From: Idiomarina zobellii
Lineage (GTDB): Bacteria > Pseudomonadota > Gammaproteobacteria > Enterobacterales > Alteromonadaceae
Assembly (NCBI RefSeq): GCF_900100855.1
Contig: NZ_FNCB01000002.1
Coordinates: 1 to 64,000, forward strand
DNA: 64,000 nucleotides
Reading direction: 5' to 3'
A program made the position numbers and the translations under genes. Positions 9,657 through 18,497 of the stretch are shown here, one piece after another. Numbering within the stretch: the stretch's first letter is position 1; each line of letters begins with the position of its first letter. Under the pieces are notes generated by a model. The model did no database searches. It was not told where the DNA came from and saw nothing but the letters and a program-made list of their open reading frames with translations.

Positions 9657-11468
9657 CTATTTGCCTACTTTTAAAACCGCAAGGAAAGCTTCCTGAGGTA
9701 CTTCAACGTTACCCAGGTTCTTCATGCGTTTTTTACCTTCTTTTTGTTTTTGTAAGAGTTTCTTCTTACGGCTTATGTCGCCACCGTAACACTTAGCGGT
9801 TACGTTTTTACGTAGCTGTTTTACCGTAGAACGCGCAATAACGTGGTTTCCGATAGTGGCCTGAATAGCAATATCAAACATTTGTCGTGGAATCAGTTCT
9901 CTCATTTTATCCACCAACATGCGACCACGCCCTTCCGCATGATCGCGGTGCGTGATCATTGCCAACGCATCCACTCGGTCACCATTAATCAGTATATCGA
10001 CCCTAACCATGTCCGCAGGTTCAAACTTTTTGAACTGATAGTCGAGCGACGCATAACCACGACTGCACGATTTCAGGCGGTCAAAGAAGTCCATCACCAC
10101 TTCAGCCATCGGGATTTCATAAGTTACGGAGACTTGCTTGCCATGGTAGGTCATGCCTGTCTGCACACCACGTTTATCAACGCAGAGCGTGATGACATTA
10201 CCTAAAAACTCCTGTGGAACCAGGATGCTGGCTTCCACGATAGGCTCGTAAATTGTTTCAATATCGTTGACTGGCGGTAGATTTACCGGATTGTCGACTT
10301 TGACGATTTCGCCGTCTGTTTTTTCAACTTCATAGACTACTGTTGGTGCGGTAGTAATAAGGTCAATGTTGTACTCGCGTTCGAGTCGCTCCTGAATGAT
10401 TTCCATGTGCAGCATGCCAAGGAAACCACAACGGAAACCAAAACCCAGTGCTGCTGAGTTTTCAGGCTCATAGAATAACGAAGCGTCATTCAATGCCAAT
10501 TTACCCAGAGCGTCACGAAAAGCTTCGTAATCGTCTGAACTAATTGGGAACATACCCGCATAAACCTGTGGTTTCACTTTTTGGAAACCGGGGACGGGCT
10601 CTTTGGCCGGAGCTCGGGTATTTGTTAGCGTATCGCCCACTGGCGCACCCAAAATATCTTTAATTCCCGCAATAACATAGCCCACTTCGCCAGTGTGCAA
10701 TATGCCGGTTTCATGCGGTTTGGGATCAAAGTAACCCACTTTATCGATTTGGAACGACTGACCGGTCGACATCACCGTCATTTTTTCGCCCGCTCGCAAT
10801 GTGCCATTACGCACACGAACCAAAGACACAACGCCCTGATAGTTATCAAACCATGAGTCAATAATAAGGGCTTGCAAAGGCTCTTCTTCGCTACCTTTTG
10901 GTGGCGGTATTTGACGAACAATGCGCTCTAGTACGTCGTCAATGCCAATTCCTGTTTTTGCTGAACATTGAACAGCATCGACAGCTTCAATACCCACAAT
11001 GTCTTCAATTTCCTGCGCTACAGCCATTGGATCAGCCTGAGGCAAGTCAATTTTGTTCAGAACCGGCACCACTTCCAAGTCCATCTCAATAGCGGTATAA
11101 CAGTTCGCCAGTGTCTGTGCTTCAACGCCTTGCGCCGCGTCGACAACCAGTAGCGCACCTTCACAACCTGCCAGAGAACGCGAGACTTCGTATGAGAAGT
11201 CGACGTGTCCCGGGGTATCGATGAAGTTAAGCTGATAGGTCTCACCGTCCTGTGCCGTATAATAAAGCGTGACGCTTTGCGCCTTAATGGTAATACCGCG
11301 CTCGCGCTCAAGATCCATGGAATCAAGGACCTGCTCGGCCATTTCGCGGTCGGTTAACCCCCCGCAATGCTGTATGAGCCGGTCAGACAGTGTGGACTTC
11401 CCGTGGTCGATATGAGCGATAATAGAAAAGTTGCGAATATTACTTTGCTTGAACGCCTTATCCGGCAT
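9657..11468 (-). CDS. lepA: Elongation factor 4 (LepA)
   Basis: LepA is a ribosome-associated translational GTPase implicated in initiation and in back-translocation under stress. The 603 residues have the usual length and the GTPase motifs [16 protein letters not shown] (G1, 16-31), [10 protein letters not shown] (switch I), [14 protein letters not shown] (G3) and NKIDLP (G4). The C-terminal domain peculiar to LepA contains [20 protein letters not shown]. It heads the lepA-lepB-rnc-era-recO-pdxJ-acpS series; a candidate promoter lies just upstream. Confidence 0.97.
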   Translation of the reverse strand: MPDKAFKQSNIRNFSIIAHIDHGKSTLSDRLIQHCGGLTDREMAEQVLDSMDLERERGITIKAQSVTLYYTAQDGETYQLNFIDTPGHVDFSYEVSRSLAGCEGALLVVDAAQGVEAQTLANCYTAIEMDLEVVPVLNKIDLPQADPMAVAQEIEDIVGIEAVDAVQCSAKTGIGIDDVLERIVRQIPPPKGSEEEPLQALIIDSWFDNYQGVVSLVRVRNGTLRAGEKMTVMSTGQSFQIDKVGYFDPKPHETGILHTGEVGYVIAGIKDILGAPVGDTLTNTRAPAKEPVPGFQKVKPQVYAGMFPISSDDYEAFRDALGKLALNDASLFYEPENSAALGFGFRCGFLGMLHMEIIQERLEREYNIDLITTAPTVVYEVEKTDGEIVKVDNPVNLPPVNDIETIYEPIVEASILVPQEFLGNVITLCVDKRGVQTGMTYHGKQVSVTYEIPMAEVVMDFFDRLKSCSRGYASLDYQFKKFEPADMVRVDILINGDRVDALAMITHRDHAEGRGRMLVDKMRELIPRQMFDIAIQATIGNHVIARSTVKQLRKNVTAKCYGGDISRKKKLLQKQKEGKKRMKNLGNVEVPQEAFLAVLKVGK

Positions 11469-11518
11469 TGATGATACCTCTGTAAAACTTAAATTCTGAC
11501 TTTCAAAAATTAGCCCCG

Positions 11519-11546
11519 ATCATACTCATGTTAGGCGCAAGAACAA
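11519..11546 (-). promoter_or_regulatory. Candidate sigma-70 promoter upstream of lepA
   Basis: On the minus strand a TTGTTC -35 box (11546-11541) and a TATGAT -10 box (11524-11519) are separated by 16 bases. They lie about 50 bases before the lepA start in the 119-base gap after rseC. The match is fair, not strong, and rests on inspection only. Confidence 0.4.
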
Positions 11547-11587
11547 AGGTTTTTATGGTTTATTTGGCGAGAATTGAAAAAGCCACG

Positions 11588-12013
11588 TTATACGGTTTTT
11601 ATTCGTACCAATTGGTTTATTTTAATGTCTCGGCGCCGAAACCACGCCCGCAAGCCTAAAAACGTCAGCGCAAAGCCTGCAAAAGACAATAAAATGGTAA
11701 TACCTTCATGAACAGCCTCGGAACTTTGTAGCGCAATAGCAATAATCAACAAGGCTAAAATTGGCAAGCCATAAAGCATGAGAGCGAATTGAGTAACGGC
11801 TTGCTCTGGCACATCGAGTTCTACTCGGTCACCAACGGTAACAGACTCGTCTGTCACCACATGAAACTGGGCGTTTCTGTCGGCAAACACTTTACTAAGA
11901 ATACCCGCACCGCAAGTAGAAACCTGGGCACAGCCTGAGCAAGCGGTTTTTAATTGCGTGGTTACTGTGACTCGGTTACCGTCAACGGCAACCACTTCTG
12001 CCAATTCTTTCAT
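11588..12013 (-). CDS. rseC: SoxR-reducing / sigma-E regulatory membrane protein RseC
   Basis: RseC is an inner-membrane protein of the rpoE operon; in E. coli it has a mild positive effect on sigma-E and is a partner in SoxR reduction. The 141 residues have a cysteine cluster near the N-terminus (C25, C28, C34 in CSGCAQVSTCGAG) and two membrane segments (about 73-95 and 103-122), followed by a basic tail. The start overlaps the rseB stop by one base. The MucC/RseC family is variable in sequence, but the position and cysteine motif make the call secure. Confidence 0.92.
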   Translation of the reverse strand: MKELAEVVAVDGNRVTVTTQLKTACSGCAQVSTCGAGILSKVFADRNAQFHVVTDESVTVGDRVELDVPEQAVTQFALMLYGLPILALLIIAIALQSSEAVHEGITILLSFAGFALTFLGLRAWFRRRDIKINQLVRIKTV

Positions 12014-12969
12014 TATCTCACTTCTTGCGCTATTCGCTGGGCGATGCTGAGTGGCACCTGCCCGACAACAGTAATTAAGTAGTCATTATAACGCATTGTG
12101 AATAAGGTTTGTGAGGAAGACAGCGCCACATCGGTTTCCATATCATCGGTAAGCCTTGCAATGTAAATCGAATACTCCGTCACACCATCTGAAAATAAAT
12201 AATGGTCAACCAGTGTCGATTCAGCAACCAGGTTATGGCTTTGTTTGGTAATAAGTTCAAAGCCCTGAGGCTGCCAGCCGGGTTTTACGGGAAACCCCGG
12301 TTTGTTCAATATGCGAAGGTCACTTAGTAATGGTGGCATTTCCAAATCTGACACTTCTTTTAAAACGCCGGGAGAGTCCTCACGAATAGAGAGACTGGTC
12401 AACTGCATTTGTTCAACAATGTCACCGCGTTGATCATGCATCATCATTTTGAGCAACATACCGGACGATCTGTCGACCCAAAGCGAATAGCTGTAACGCT
12501 GGTTATCACGGCTGATAATACGCAAGTGTTGAGCATTACGGCCAAGTACACGCGCGCCGCCACTAATAGTGACTTGATAAGTATCCTTTATATTTGCGAA
12601 AGGCTCAGTAAAAGCGACAGGCAAAATGGTCGACACTGAATCTGCAATTAATGAAAAGTTACTGGCTGAGGTATGAAAGTGAGCAACACGGTTGCCTACT
12701 CTCAAAATACGAAAGTCAGGACCATTCATGCGAATGAGCAGTTCCTGACTTTGTGGTTCACCGACCGCCTGGAACCACTGATAAGGTTCTATTTGGTCAC
12801 CATGAACATGAACTAGAGAGGCTTCAAAATTGAGGGATGTCAGTGCCTTTGACATACGGTCAAACCAGCCCTCACCGTCAATTTCCTTTTGCGTTTCCTG
12901 AGCACTTGCTGCCGACAGAAATAACACAGCGGCAGCGGCTATCAGTGACTGGTACAACCGAGTTATCAT
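12013..12969 (-). CDS. rseB: Periplasmic sigma-E regulator RseB
   Basis: RseB binds the periplasmic part of RseA and shields it from DegS; lipopolysaccharide intermediates release it. From the ATG at 12969 the protein has a clear signal peptide (MITRLYQSLIAAAAVLFLSA, cleaved near ASAQ) and about 318 residues. The N-terminal MucB/RseB domain includes SLNFEASLVHVHGD and the C-terminal domain includes PGWQPQGFEL. A longer frame begins at 13011, but it runs into rseA and would put a charged stretch before the signal peptide, so I prefer 12969. It follows rseA by a few bases, as in the standard operon. Confidence 0.93.
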   Translation of the reverse strand: MITRLYQSLIAAAAVLFLSAASAQETQKEIDGEGWFDRMSKALTSLNFEASLVHVHGDQIEPYQWFQAVGEPQSQELLIRMNGPDFRILRVGNRVAHFHTSASNFSLIADSVSTILPVAFTEPFANIKDTYQVTISGGARVLGRNAQHLRIISRDNQRYSYSLWVDRSSGMLLKMMMHDQRGDIVEQMQLTSLSIREDSPGVLKEVSDLEMPPLLSDLRILNKPGFPVKPGWQPQGFELITKQSHNLVAESTLVDHYLFSDGVTEYSIYIARLTDDMETDVALSSSQTLFTMRYNDYLITVVGQVPLSIAQRIAQEVR

Positions 12970-12973
12970 CGAA

Positions 12974-13549
12974 TTAATTACCTTTGTTGAGCTCCTGCTC
13001 TTCTTTATCATCGCTTTCTTTTTGCTGCAGCATTAACTGCTGCTGATGGTCGATTAAATACGACTGCACCTGGCGACGACGCTGCTGGTCGCTCACTTGA
13101 GACATTGGCTCGACATGATTCAGGCTTACTGGCTCACGCCCACCAATTGGATTCGTTAATAATGCGGGCTCGGCACTGGCTCCGTCCGCTCCGGCTGGCT
13201 GTTGGTAAACCTGAACCGTCATAACAGCCACTACAGCAACACTCGCTGCTACTGCTACCTTCGCCAAAGGCTGGAACCATTTCGACGCTGCTTTATTCTG
13301 GCTTTTCGACTGTCCGAACCCAGGTTTAATAACGTTAGAGCCTTCACTTTCAATAGCAGCACTAACGCGCTGGCTAATATCCAGGTCGACACTTGCGCCT
13401 AATTCATTTTTCAAAGCAGCCCGCGCCACACTGTAGCGATGCCAGGTTTGAGCTGACTGCTCATCATTTAATACTTCATCAAGCTCTTTTGCGTCGACAT
13501 CCTGACTGTCAAACAAAGCTGATGTAACTTCTGATAATTTTCGAGACAT
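12974..13549 (-). CDS. rseA: Anti-sigma-E factor RseA
   Basis: RseA holds sigma-E inactive at the inner membrane until it is cut in turn by DegS and RseP. The 191 residues have the cytoplasmic anti-sigma domain (1-70; SEVTSALFDSQ, QTWHRYSVARAALKNEL), a single membrane segment at about 96-115 (LAKVAVAASVAVVAVMTVQV), and a glutamine-rich periplasmic tail that would bind RseB. The site-2 protease RseP is encoded in the same window at 36373-37728. The gene lies 15 bases after rpoE. Confidence 0.93.
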   Translation of the reverse strand: MSRKLSEVTSALFDSQDVDAKELDEVLNDEQSAQTWHRYSVARAALKNELGASVDLDISQRVSAAIESEGSNVIKPGFGQSKSQNKAASKWFQPLAKVAVAASVAVVAVMTVQVYQQPAGADGASAEPALLTNPIGGREPVSLNHVEPMSQVSDQQRRRQVQSYLIDHQQQLMLQQKESDDKEEQELNKGN

Positions 13550-13564
13550 AAGCCCCTCTTCGAT

Positions 13565-14143
13565 TTACCGTTCCAGCAACGGTCTCAGTTGGTTATCTAT
13601 GGCTTCTCGGGCGCGAAAAATACGTGAACGAACAGTACCTATTGGACAGTCCATTTCGAGCGCTATTTCCTCGTAGCCAAGCCCCTCAATTTCTCTTAAC
13701 GTGATAGCCTGCCTTAAGTCATCCGGCAGCCCCTCAATTGTTTTTATCACCACATTTCTGATTTCGTCCGTCAGCATATGGCTTTCCGGTGATGCATCAT
13801 CTTTTAAAGCAGCGGCACCTTCGTAATATTCAGCTTCTTCAGCGTCGATATCTGACGCGGGTGGTTTTCTGCCCTGAGAAACCAAATGGTTTTTCGCCGT
13901 ATTAACCGCTATTCGGTACAACCAAGTATAAAAAGCGCTATCTCCGCGGAAGTTGGGTAATGCACGATACGCTTTGATAAACGCCTCTTGTGCGACATCT
14001 GCAACATCTCCCGGTTGCTTTACATACCTGGATATCAAACTCATGACTTTGTGCTGATACTTCTTTACCAGCAGATCAAAAGCCCGGTTGTCACCTTGTT
14101 GTACTTTTTTGACCAGTTGCTGGTCGTTCACCTGTTCGCTCAT
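13565..14143 (-). CDS. rpoE: RNA polymerase sigma-E factor RpoE
   Basis: Sigma-E directs transcription of genes that respond to misfolded outer membrane proteins and damaged envelope. The 192-residue ECF sigma factor has region 2 (DLLVKKYQHKVMSLISRYV; DVAQEAFIKAYRAL; FYTWLYRIAVNTAKNHL) and region 4 (GLPDDLRQAITLREIEGLGY; CPIGTVRSRIFRAREAID). It heads the rpoE-rseA-rseB-rseC operon and is divergent from nadB, the same layout as in E. coli. A sigma-E-like promoter upstream suggests autoregulation. Confidence 0.97.
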   Translation of the reverse strand: MSEQVNDQQLVKKVQQGDNRAFDLLVKKYQHKVMSLISRYVKQPGDVADVAQEAFIKAYRALPNFRGDSAFYTWLYRIAVNTAKNHLVSQGRKPPASDIDAEEAEYYEGAAALKDDASPESHMLTDEIRNVVIKTIEGLPDDLRQAITLREIEGLGYEEIALEMDCPIGTVRSRIFRAREAIDNQLRPLLER

Positions 14144-14207
14144 CCGAGCCTGTTCTCCCTTTACCCAGGAACTGCTGGAACTGGCGGCCCGTCCTGTTTG
14201 TACAGAC

Positions 14208-14234
14208 TGTGACCAGACCGCTTGTAAAAAGTTC
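14208..14234 (-). promoter_or_regulatory. Candidate sigma-E autoregulatory promoter for rpoE
   Basis: On the minus strand GAACTTTTTACAA begins at 14234. The GAACTT -35 box is followed by 16 bases and then TCACA at 14212-14208, about 65 bases before the rpoE start. As I remember it, the E. coli rpoE P2 promoter also begins GAACTTTACAAA. The -35 match is perfect and the -10 (consensus near TCTGA) is partial. Confidence 0.5.
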
Positions 14235-14287
14235 GCAAATATTTCAGCAAATGCGTAAAATCATCCAAAATTCTTAATGAGTACTTT

Positions 14288-15889
14288 ATGGAACCTGCAG
14301 CAAATTATCAATGCGATGTGCTGGTTGTTGGCTCAGGAGCTGCTGGCTTAACCACCGCCCTGCAACTTGCCGACACATTAAAAGTCACGGTATTAAGTAA
14401 AAGCGCCTTAACTGAAGGCTCGACATTTTATGCTCAAGGCGGCATTGCCGCTGTGTTTGATAAAAACGACAGCATTGAAAGCCATATTGAGGACACCCTA
14501 GTCGCTGGTGCAGGCCTTTGTGACCCAGCAGCTGTTAAGCTTACCACAGAAAATGCGCGCGACAGCCTACAATGGCTGATTGACGCAGGAGTCGGCTTCG
14601 ACAAAGTTGAGAGCGACGGACAGTCCCCTACGTATCACTTAAACCGTGAAGGTGGGCATAGCCATCGGCGTATTCTGCATGCCGCCGATGCGACAGGTCG
14701 TGCGGTACAGACCACATTACAAGAACAAGTTCTGAAGCACCCAAATATTACCGTATTAGAGCGCTACAACGCCGTCGACTTAATTACCGGGCAACATATT
14801 GACGCAGATCCTGGCTGTTACGGTGCCTATATATGGAACCGCATGGAAGAACAGGTAGAGACCATTGCGGCAAACTTCGTGGTTTTGGCAACCGGTGGCG
14901 CCAGTAAAGTGTATCAATACACCAGTAACCCGGATATCGCTAGTGGTGATGGCATTGCCATGGCATGGCGCGCCGGTTGTAGTGTTGCCAATATGGAGTT
15001 TAATCAGTTCCACCCAACGTGTTTATTTCACCCAAATGCGCAAAGCTTTTTGCTGACAGAAGCGTTGCGTGGTGAGGGGGCTGTTCTAAAACGTCCGGAC
15101 GGCTCCCGTTTTATGCCAGACTTCCATGAGCTCGCTGAATTAGCCCCCCGTGACGTTGTTGCCCGCGCCATTGACTATGAAATGAAGCGCTTGGGCGCCG
15201 ATTGCATGTTCCTGGACATTTCTCACAAGCCGAAAGAGTTTATCGAACAGCACTTCCCTACCATTATGGATAAGTGTTTATCGCTCGGTATCGATATGAG
15301 TAGCGAACCTATTCCGGTCGTACCGGCTGCACACTATACCTGTGGTGGCGTGCGCACTGACTTACATGCCCAAACAGACGTACCCAATTTATACGCTGTT
15401 GGTGAAGTCGCTTGTACTGGTTTACACGGCGCTAACCGAATGGCCAGCAATTCGCTGTTAGAATGTCTGGTTTTTGCCCGGGCTGCGGCGAAGGATATTT
15501 TAGCTAAGCAGTCTTCGAAAGCACCACAAACACACTTACCAAGTTGGGATGAAAGCCAGGTGAGTAACTCAGACGAAGAAGTCGTCATTCAGCATAATTG
15601 GCACGAACTGCGTTTGTTTATGTGGGACTATGTTGGCATCGTGCGCACCACAAAGCGCTTAGAGCGCGCCCTGCATCGAATTGAACTACTACAACGGGAA
15701 ATTCATGAATACTATGCAAACTTCCGGGTCAGTAATAACCTGCTGGAGTTGCGTAACTTGGTGCAAGTGGCCGAGCTTATTGTCAGAAGCGCTTTAGAGC
15801 GCAAGGAAAGCCGTGGGCTTCATTACACGTTGGATTATCCGAATACCATGGAAAAAGCCGAACCAACCGTACTAACACCTTCGCATTAG
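14288..15889 (+). CDS. nadB: L-aspartate oxidase NadB
   Basis: NadB oxidises L-aspartate to iminoaspartate, the first step of de novo NAD synthesis, with FAD and either oxygen or fumarate as acceptor. The 533 residues have the FAD dinucleotide motif [19 protein letters not shown] (11-29), the substrate-site segment [19 protein letters not shown] from about 119, and the FAD motif [18 protein letters not shown]. The length and order match the succinate dehydrogenase flavoprotein-like family, and the iminoaspartate-specific GGVRTD and [13 protein letters not shown] motifs are present. Single gene, divergent from rpoE. Confidence 0.97.
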   Translation: MEPAANYQCDVLVVGSGAAGLTTALQLADTLKVTVLSKSALTEGSTFYAQGGIAAVFDKNDSIESHIEDTLVAGAGLCDPAAVKLTTENARDSLQWLIDAGVGFDKVESDGQSPTYHLNREGGHSHRRILHAADATGRAVQTTLQEQVLKHPNITVLERYNAVDLITGQHIDADPGCYGAYIWNRMEEQVETIAANFVVLATGGASKVYQYTSNPDIASGDGIAMAWRAGCSVANMEFNQFHPTCLFHPNAQSFLLTEALRGEGAVLKRPDGSRFMPDFHELAELAPRDVVARAIDYEMKRLGADCMFLDISHKPKEFIEQHFPTIMDKCLSLGIDMSSEPIPVVPAAHYTCGGVRTDLHAQTDVPNLYAVGEVACTGLHGANRMASNSLLECLVFARAAAKDILAKQSSKAPQTHLPSWDESQVSNSDEEVVIQHNWHELRLFMWDYVGIVRTTKRLERALHRIELLQREIHEYYANFRVSNNLLELRNLVQVAELIVRSALERKESRGLHYTLDYPNTMEKAEPTVLTPSH

Positions 15890-15896
15890 CGGGTTA

Positions 15897-16154
15897 CTAA
15901 CTGACTTGAGAAAGTTGCCGTCTGAGCTGTGCTTGCTGCTCGGGCGGCAGACGAAACCACCAGATCCACACCCAGGACTTAATTTGAACGTCTGAGTCAG
16001 GTAATGACTCCAGCGGTAATAACGTTAGTATATTGCCAATAACCAGTGGTTTGCTAAACAGTTTGCATGCTTCTTCCTGCCACCACCAGTTATATCCGCA
16101 AGGCGAACCGGACAAGGGCTGTTGAGGCCACTTGAGTAAATAAAATTCCAGCAC
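15897..16154 (-). CDS. YgfX (CptA)-like protein lacking the membrane segments
   Basis: The 85-residue frame starts at GTG 16154, immediately after the sdhE stop codon and in the same reading frame, with AAAGG about seven bases upstream inside sdhE. In E. coli the gene after sdhE is ygfX/cptA, a 135-residue protein with two membrane segments. The latter half of this frame (WWWQEEACKLFSKPLVIGN through WVWIWWFRLPPEQQAQLRRQLSQ) resembles the C-terminal cytoplasmic part of YgfX, where a hydrophobic strand and a WLAADSM-EWRDLRRIL helix lie. I see no N-terminal membrane pair. It could be a shortened functional form or a decaying gene. The assignment rests on position and weak pattern similarity. Confidence 0.55.
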   Translation of the reverse strand: MLEFYLLKWPQQPLSGSPCGYNWWWQEEACKLFSKPLVIGNILTLLPLESLPDSDVQIKSWVWIWWFRLPPEQQAQLRRQLSQVS

Positions 16155-16424
16155 TTATACCTTTACGCGTGACAGCATAAAATCAACCATGCCCTGAAGT
16201 TCTTCATCTGGACATTCTTTGTGTCCCATAAACCAAGCGAATAAATCTGGGTCATCACATGTGACCAAGCGACGAAACACCGCTTTTTGTTCGTCGCTAA
16301 GCTCGTCGTAAGCCTCTTTCACAAAAGGTTCAAAAAGTACGTCAAGCTCCAGCATGCCCCGGCGGCAGGCCCATATTAAACGACGTTTGTCCTTTAAAAC
16401 TTCTTCAGACTGTTTCGGGAACAT
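16155..16424 (-). CDS. sdhE: FAD assembly factor SdhE (YgfY)
   Basis: SdhE binds the flavoprotein subunit of succinate dehydrogenase and fumarate reductase and promotes covalent attachment of FAD. The 89 residues have the conserved RRGMLELD segment (21-28), containing the RGxxE motif (R22, G23, E26), plus FDPF-like LFEPFVKEAYDELSDEQ and DPDLFAWFMG. The length is typical. It is the first gene of a two-gene leftward unit with the ygfX-like frame and is divergent from ygfZ, as in many gammaproteobacteria. Confidence 0.95.
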   Translation of the reverse strand: MFPKQSEEVLKDKRRLIWACRRGMLELDVLFEPFVKEAYDELSDEQKAVFRRLVTCDDPDLFAWFMGHKECPDEELQGMVDFMLSRVKV

Positions 16425-16504
16425 AAGATCTCCGCAGCAATTGCCCTTGTAATTTCAATCAGTGCCCTAATATTAGCATGTAAGCTATCCAATAAGGAGT
16501 CATT

Positions 16505-17395
16505 GTGGTCGAGTTAAAACAAGCTTTAATGGATTCGAATGAGGATTGCCTTTCCGTTCAACTAGCGGACTATGGTATCCTGTCGGTTTCTGGCGAAGAC
16601 ACTGACAGCTTTTTACAAGGACAGCTGACATGCGATGTGCGCAAACTCGACCAAGAAGATTGGTTATATGGCGCACATTGTGACCCTACGGGGAAGGCAT
16701 TCAGTAATTTTTGGTTGTTTCGTCATGACAATGCAGCATTATTTGTTATGCATAAAAGTGCCCTTGAAGGCTCTTTAACACAACTGAAAAAGTACGGTGT
16801 TTTTAGTAAAGTCGACATTCAGGATGTTAGCGAAGACTGGCATATCGCTGGTTTTATTGGCAACAAAGCAAAACAGGCGTTGCCTACTGACAGTATGACA
16901 TTGCACGTTGGTCAACAACCTGATCAATTTATTGTGCTGAGTCGGCAAGCAGTTTCTACGGACTATCCGCAGCCCTTTTGGGATGCGCTGGAAATTGAAC
17001 GAGTTCGTCCACAATTGACGGTAGAAAACAGTCAAGCGTTTGTACCACAAATGCTGAATATACAAGCGTGGGACGGAGTCAGTTTCGACAAAGGATGTTA
17101 TATCGGCCAGGAGACTATTGCCCGGATGAAGTATTTGGGCAAACAGAAACGGGCACTCTTTCGATTGTCAGGTAACGTAGCGCAAGCTGTGGAGCCGGGG
17201 CAGCAACTAGAGAAAGCCATTGGTGAAAACTGGCGTCGTGCAGGTACGGTCATTATGGCAGTGAACCGCACCGACACACAAACGGACTTATTAGCGGTTT
17301 TACCCAGCGACATTGACGCTGACACCGCTATTCGAGTTCAGGGTGACGACGCAAGTCTACTGGAAATACACTCACTGCCTTATCAATTAGGTTAA
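16505..17395 (+). CDS. ygfZ: Folate-binding protein YgfZ, iron-sulfur cluster enzyme maintenance
   Basis: YgfZ binds tetrahydrofolate and supports the activity of several iron-sulfur enzymes, notably the tRNA thiotransferase MiaB. The 296-residue protein is related to the glycine cleavage T protein. It has the family signature KGCYIGQETIARM with the essential cysteine at C198, and the earlier FLQGQLTCDV segment. The start is GTG at 16505, chosen because AAGGAG lies five bases before it. It is divergent from sdhE; the next gene follows 5 bases after its stop, so the two probably form one transcript. Confidence 0.93.
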   Translation: MVELKQALMDSNEDCLSVQLADYGILSVSGEDTDSFLQGQLTCDVRKLDQEDWLYGAHCDPTGKAFSNFWLFRHDNAALFVMHKSALEGSLTQLKKYGVFSKVDIQDVSEDWHIAGFIGNKAKQALPTDSMTLHVGQQPDQFIVLSRQAVSTDYPQPFWDALEIERVRPQLTVENSQAFVPQMLNIQAWDGVSFDKGCYIGQETIARMKYLGKQKRALFRLSGNVAQAVEPGQQLEKAIGENWRRAGTVIMAVNRTDTQTDLLAVLPSDIDADTAIRVQGDDASLLEIHSLPYQLG

Positions 17396-17400
17396 ATTTT

Positions 17401-17883
17401 ATGAGCGAAACCATTGCACAGAACAAAGTCGTGGCTATCCATTACACTGTGAAAACAGAAGATGGCCAGACCCTGGACCAGTCTAAAGAAGGCAATCCGC
17501 TTAGCTTTATTCACGGCCGCGGAATGCTAATTCCTGGTCTTGAAAATGCACTGGAAGGCAAAGCAACTGGCGATAGCTTCACTGCTGAAGTTAAGCCAGA
17601 AGAAGCGTACGGCGAACGTCACGACGGTTTAATCCAGACCGTTCCACGTAACTTATTCGGCGAAAACGAAGTACAGCCTGGTATGCAGTTCCGCGCAAGC
17701 ACTGACCAAGGCGAACAGTCTGTTGTTATCGTTGACGTAAAAGACGACGAAGTCACTGTAGACGGTAACCACCCATTAGCGGGTGTTAACCTTAACTTTG
17801 ACGTAGAAGTTGTTGAAGTTCGTGAAGCGACTGAACAAGAGCTTGAGCACGGTCACGTGCACACTGACGGCGAAGATCACTAA
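17401..17883 (+). CDS. SlyD-type FKBP peptidyl-prolyl cis-trans isomerase
   Basis: The protein catalyses cis-trans isomerisation of prolyl bonds and acts as a chaperone. The 160 residues have the FKBP core (VVAIHYTVKTEDGQTLDQS; GRGMLIPGLENALEGK), an insert-in-flap domain (about 72-125, with PEEAYGERHDGLIQTVPRN and TVDGNHPLAGVNLNFDVEV) and a histidine-containing tail (HGHVHTDGEDH). There is no signal peptide, so it is cytoplasmic. The tail is short compared with the metal-binding tail of E. coli SlyD. It lies 5 bases after ygfZ and is followed by a strong terminator. Confidence 0.9.
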   Translation: MSETIAQNKVVAIHYTVKTEDGQTLDQSKEGNPLSFIHGRGMLIPGLENALEGKATGDSFTAEVKPEEAYGERHDGLIQTVPRNLFGENEVQPGMQFRASTDQGEQSVVIVDVKDDEVTVDGNHPLAGVNLNFDVEVVEVREATEQELEHGHVHTDGEDH

Positions 17884-17900
17884 GTCGCTGACAGCATTGT

Positions 17901-17928
17901 AAAAAACCCGGCTTTTGCCGGGTTTTTT
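17901..17928. terminator. Bidirectional intrinsic terminator
   Basis: An AACCCGGC / GCCGGGTT stem with a TTTT loop (17905-17924) is flanked by an A run on the left and a T run on the right. It can therefore end the rightward SlyD-type gene and the leftward ogt gene, whose 3' ends converge here. Confidence 0.9.
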
Positions 17929-17932
17929 CGTT

Positions 17933-18421
17933 TTAGGCCGCTATTTTCCGACTCGCCTTTTCTCTATCCAGTAATGCTTGCTTACGCTCTAACCCTGCCG
18001 CAAAACCTCTTAATGAACCATCCTGCCCAATAACCCGATGACAAGGAATAGCGATAATAACCGGGTTCTTTGCAATAGCGCTGGCTACCGCTCTGGTTGC
18101 GGTTGGTTTGCCAAGCTTCGAGGCCACCTGCTGATAGCTCAGCGTCTCCCCTGAAGGAATTTGTTGAAGTACATCCAGGACACTCTTTTGAAATGATGTG
18201 ACTTTGGGGTTAAGTGGAAGATCAAACTCGTAATCCGGCTGCGAAAAGTAATGATGAATTTGCCGCGTAGCAGCTTCTAATAACCATTGCTCCGGCGCAT
18301 ACTGGTACTGTTGCATGTCTGGGCAGTGTTTTTGCCCTTGATAGTAAAGACCAAGAATATGCTGGCTGTCGGCCACTGCGTACATAGTGCCCAACGGGGT
18401 TGAAAACTCAGAGTAGTACAT
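17933..18421 (-). CDS. ogt: Methylated-DNA--protein-cysteine methyltransferase
   Basis: The enzyme removes methyl groups from O6-methylguanine by transferring them to its own cysteine, which inactivates the protein. The 162 residues have the acceptor motif IPCHRV with C127, the helix-turn-helix (GETLSYQQVASKLGKPTATRAV, 91-112) and the C-terminal GFAAGLERKQALLDREK. It has the short, Ada-free Ogt layout. It stands alone between the terminator and lysS. Whether it corresponds strictly to E. coli Ogt or to the Ada C-terminal type is not certain. Confidence 0.92.
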   Translation of the reverse strand: MYYSEFSTPLGTMYAVADSQHILGLYYQGQKHCPDMQQYQYAPEQWLLEAATRQIHHYFSQPDYEFDLPLNPKVTSFQKSVLDVLQQIPSGETLSYQQVASKLGKPTATRAVASAIAKNPVIIAIPCHRVIGQDGSLRGFAAGLERKQALLDREKASRKIAA

Positions 18422-18497
18422 ACAAGCCGCCCATAAAAAAACGCATTAACTGACTATAGCAGCCAATGCGCTTTTCGAGCAATTTTTAAGCTATTGC

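Noticed and set aside
12970-13011. N-terminal extension of rseB
   Set aside because: It overlaps rseA and would place a charged stretch before the signal peptide.
15334-15588. Leftward open frame inside nadB
   Set aside because: It is a shadow of the NadB frame and has no supporting features.
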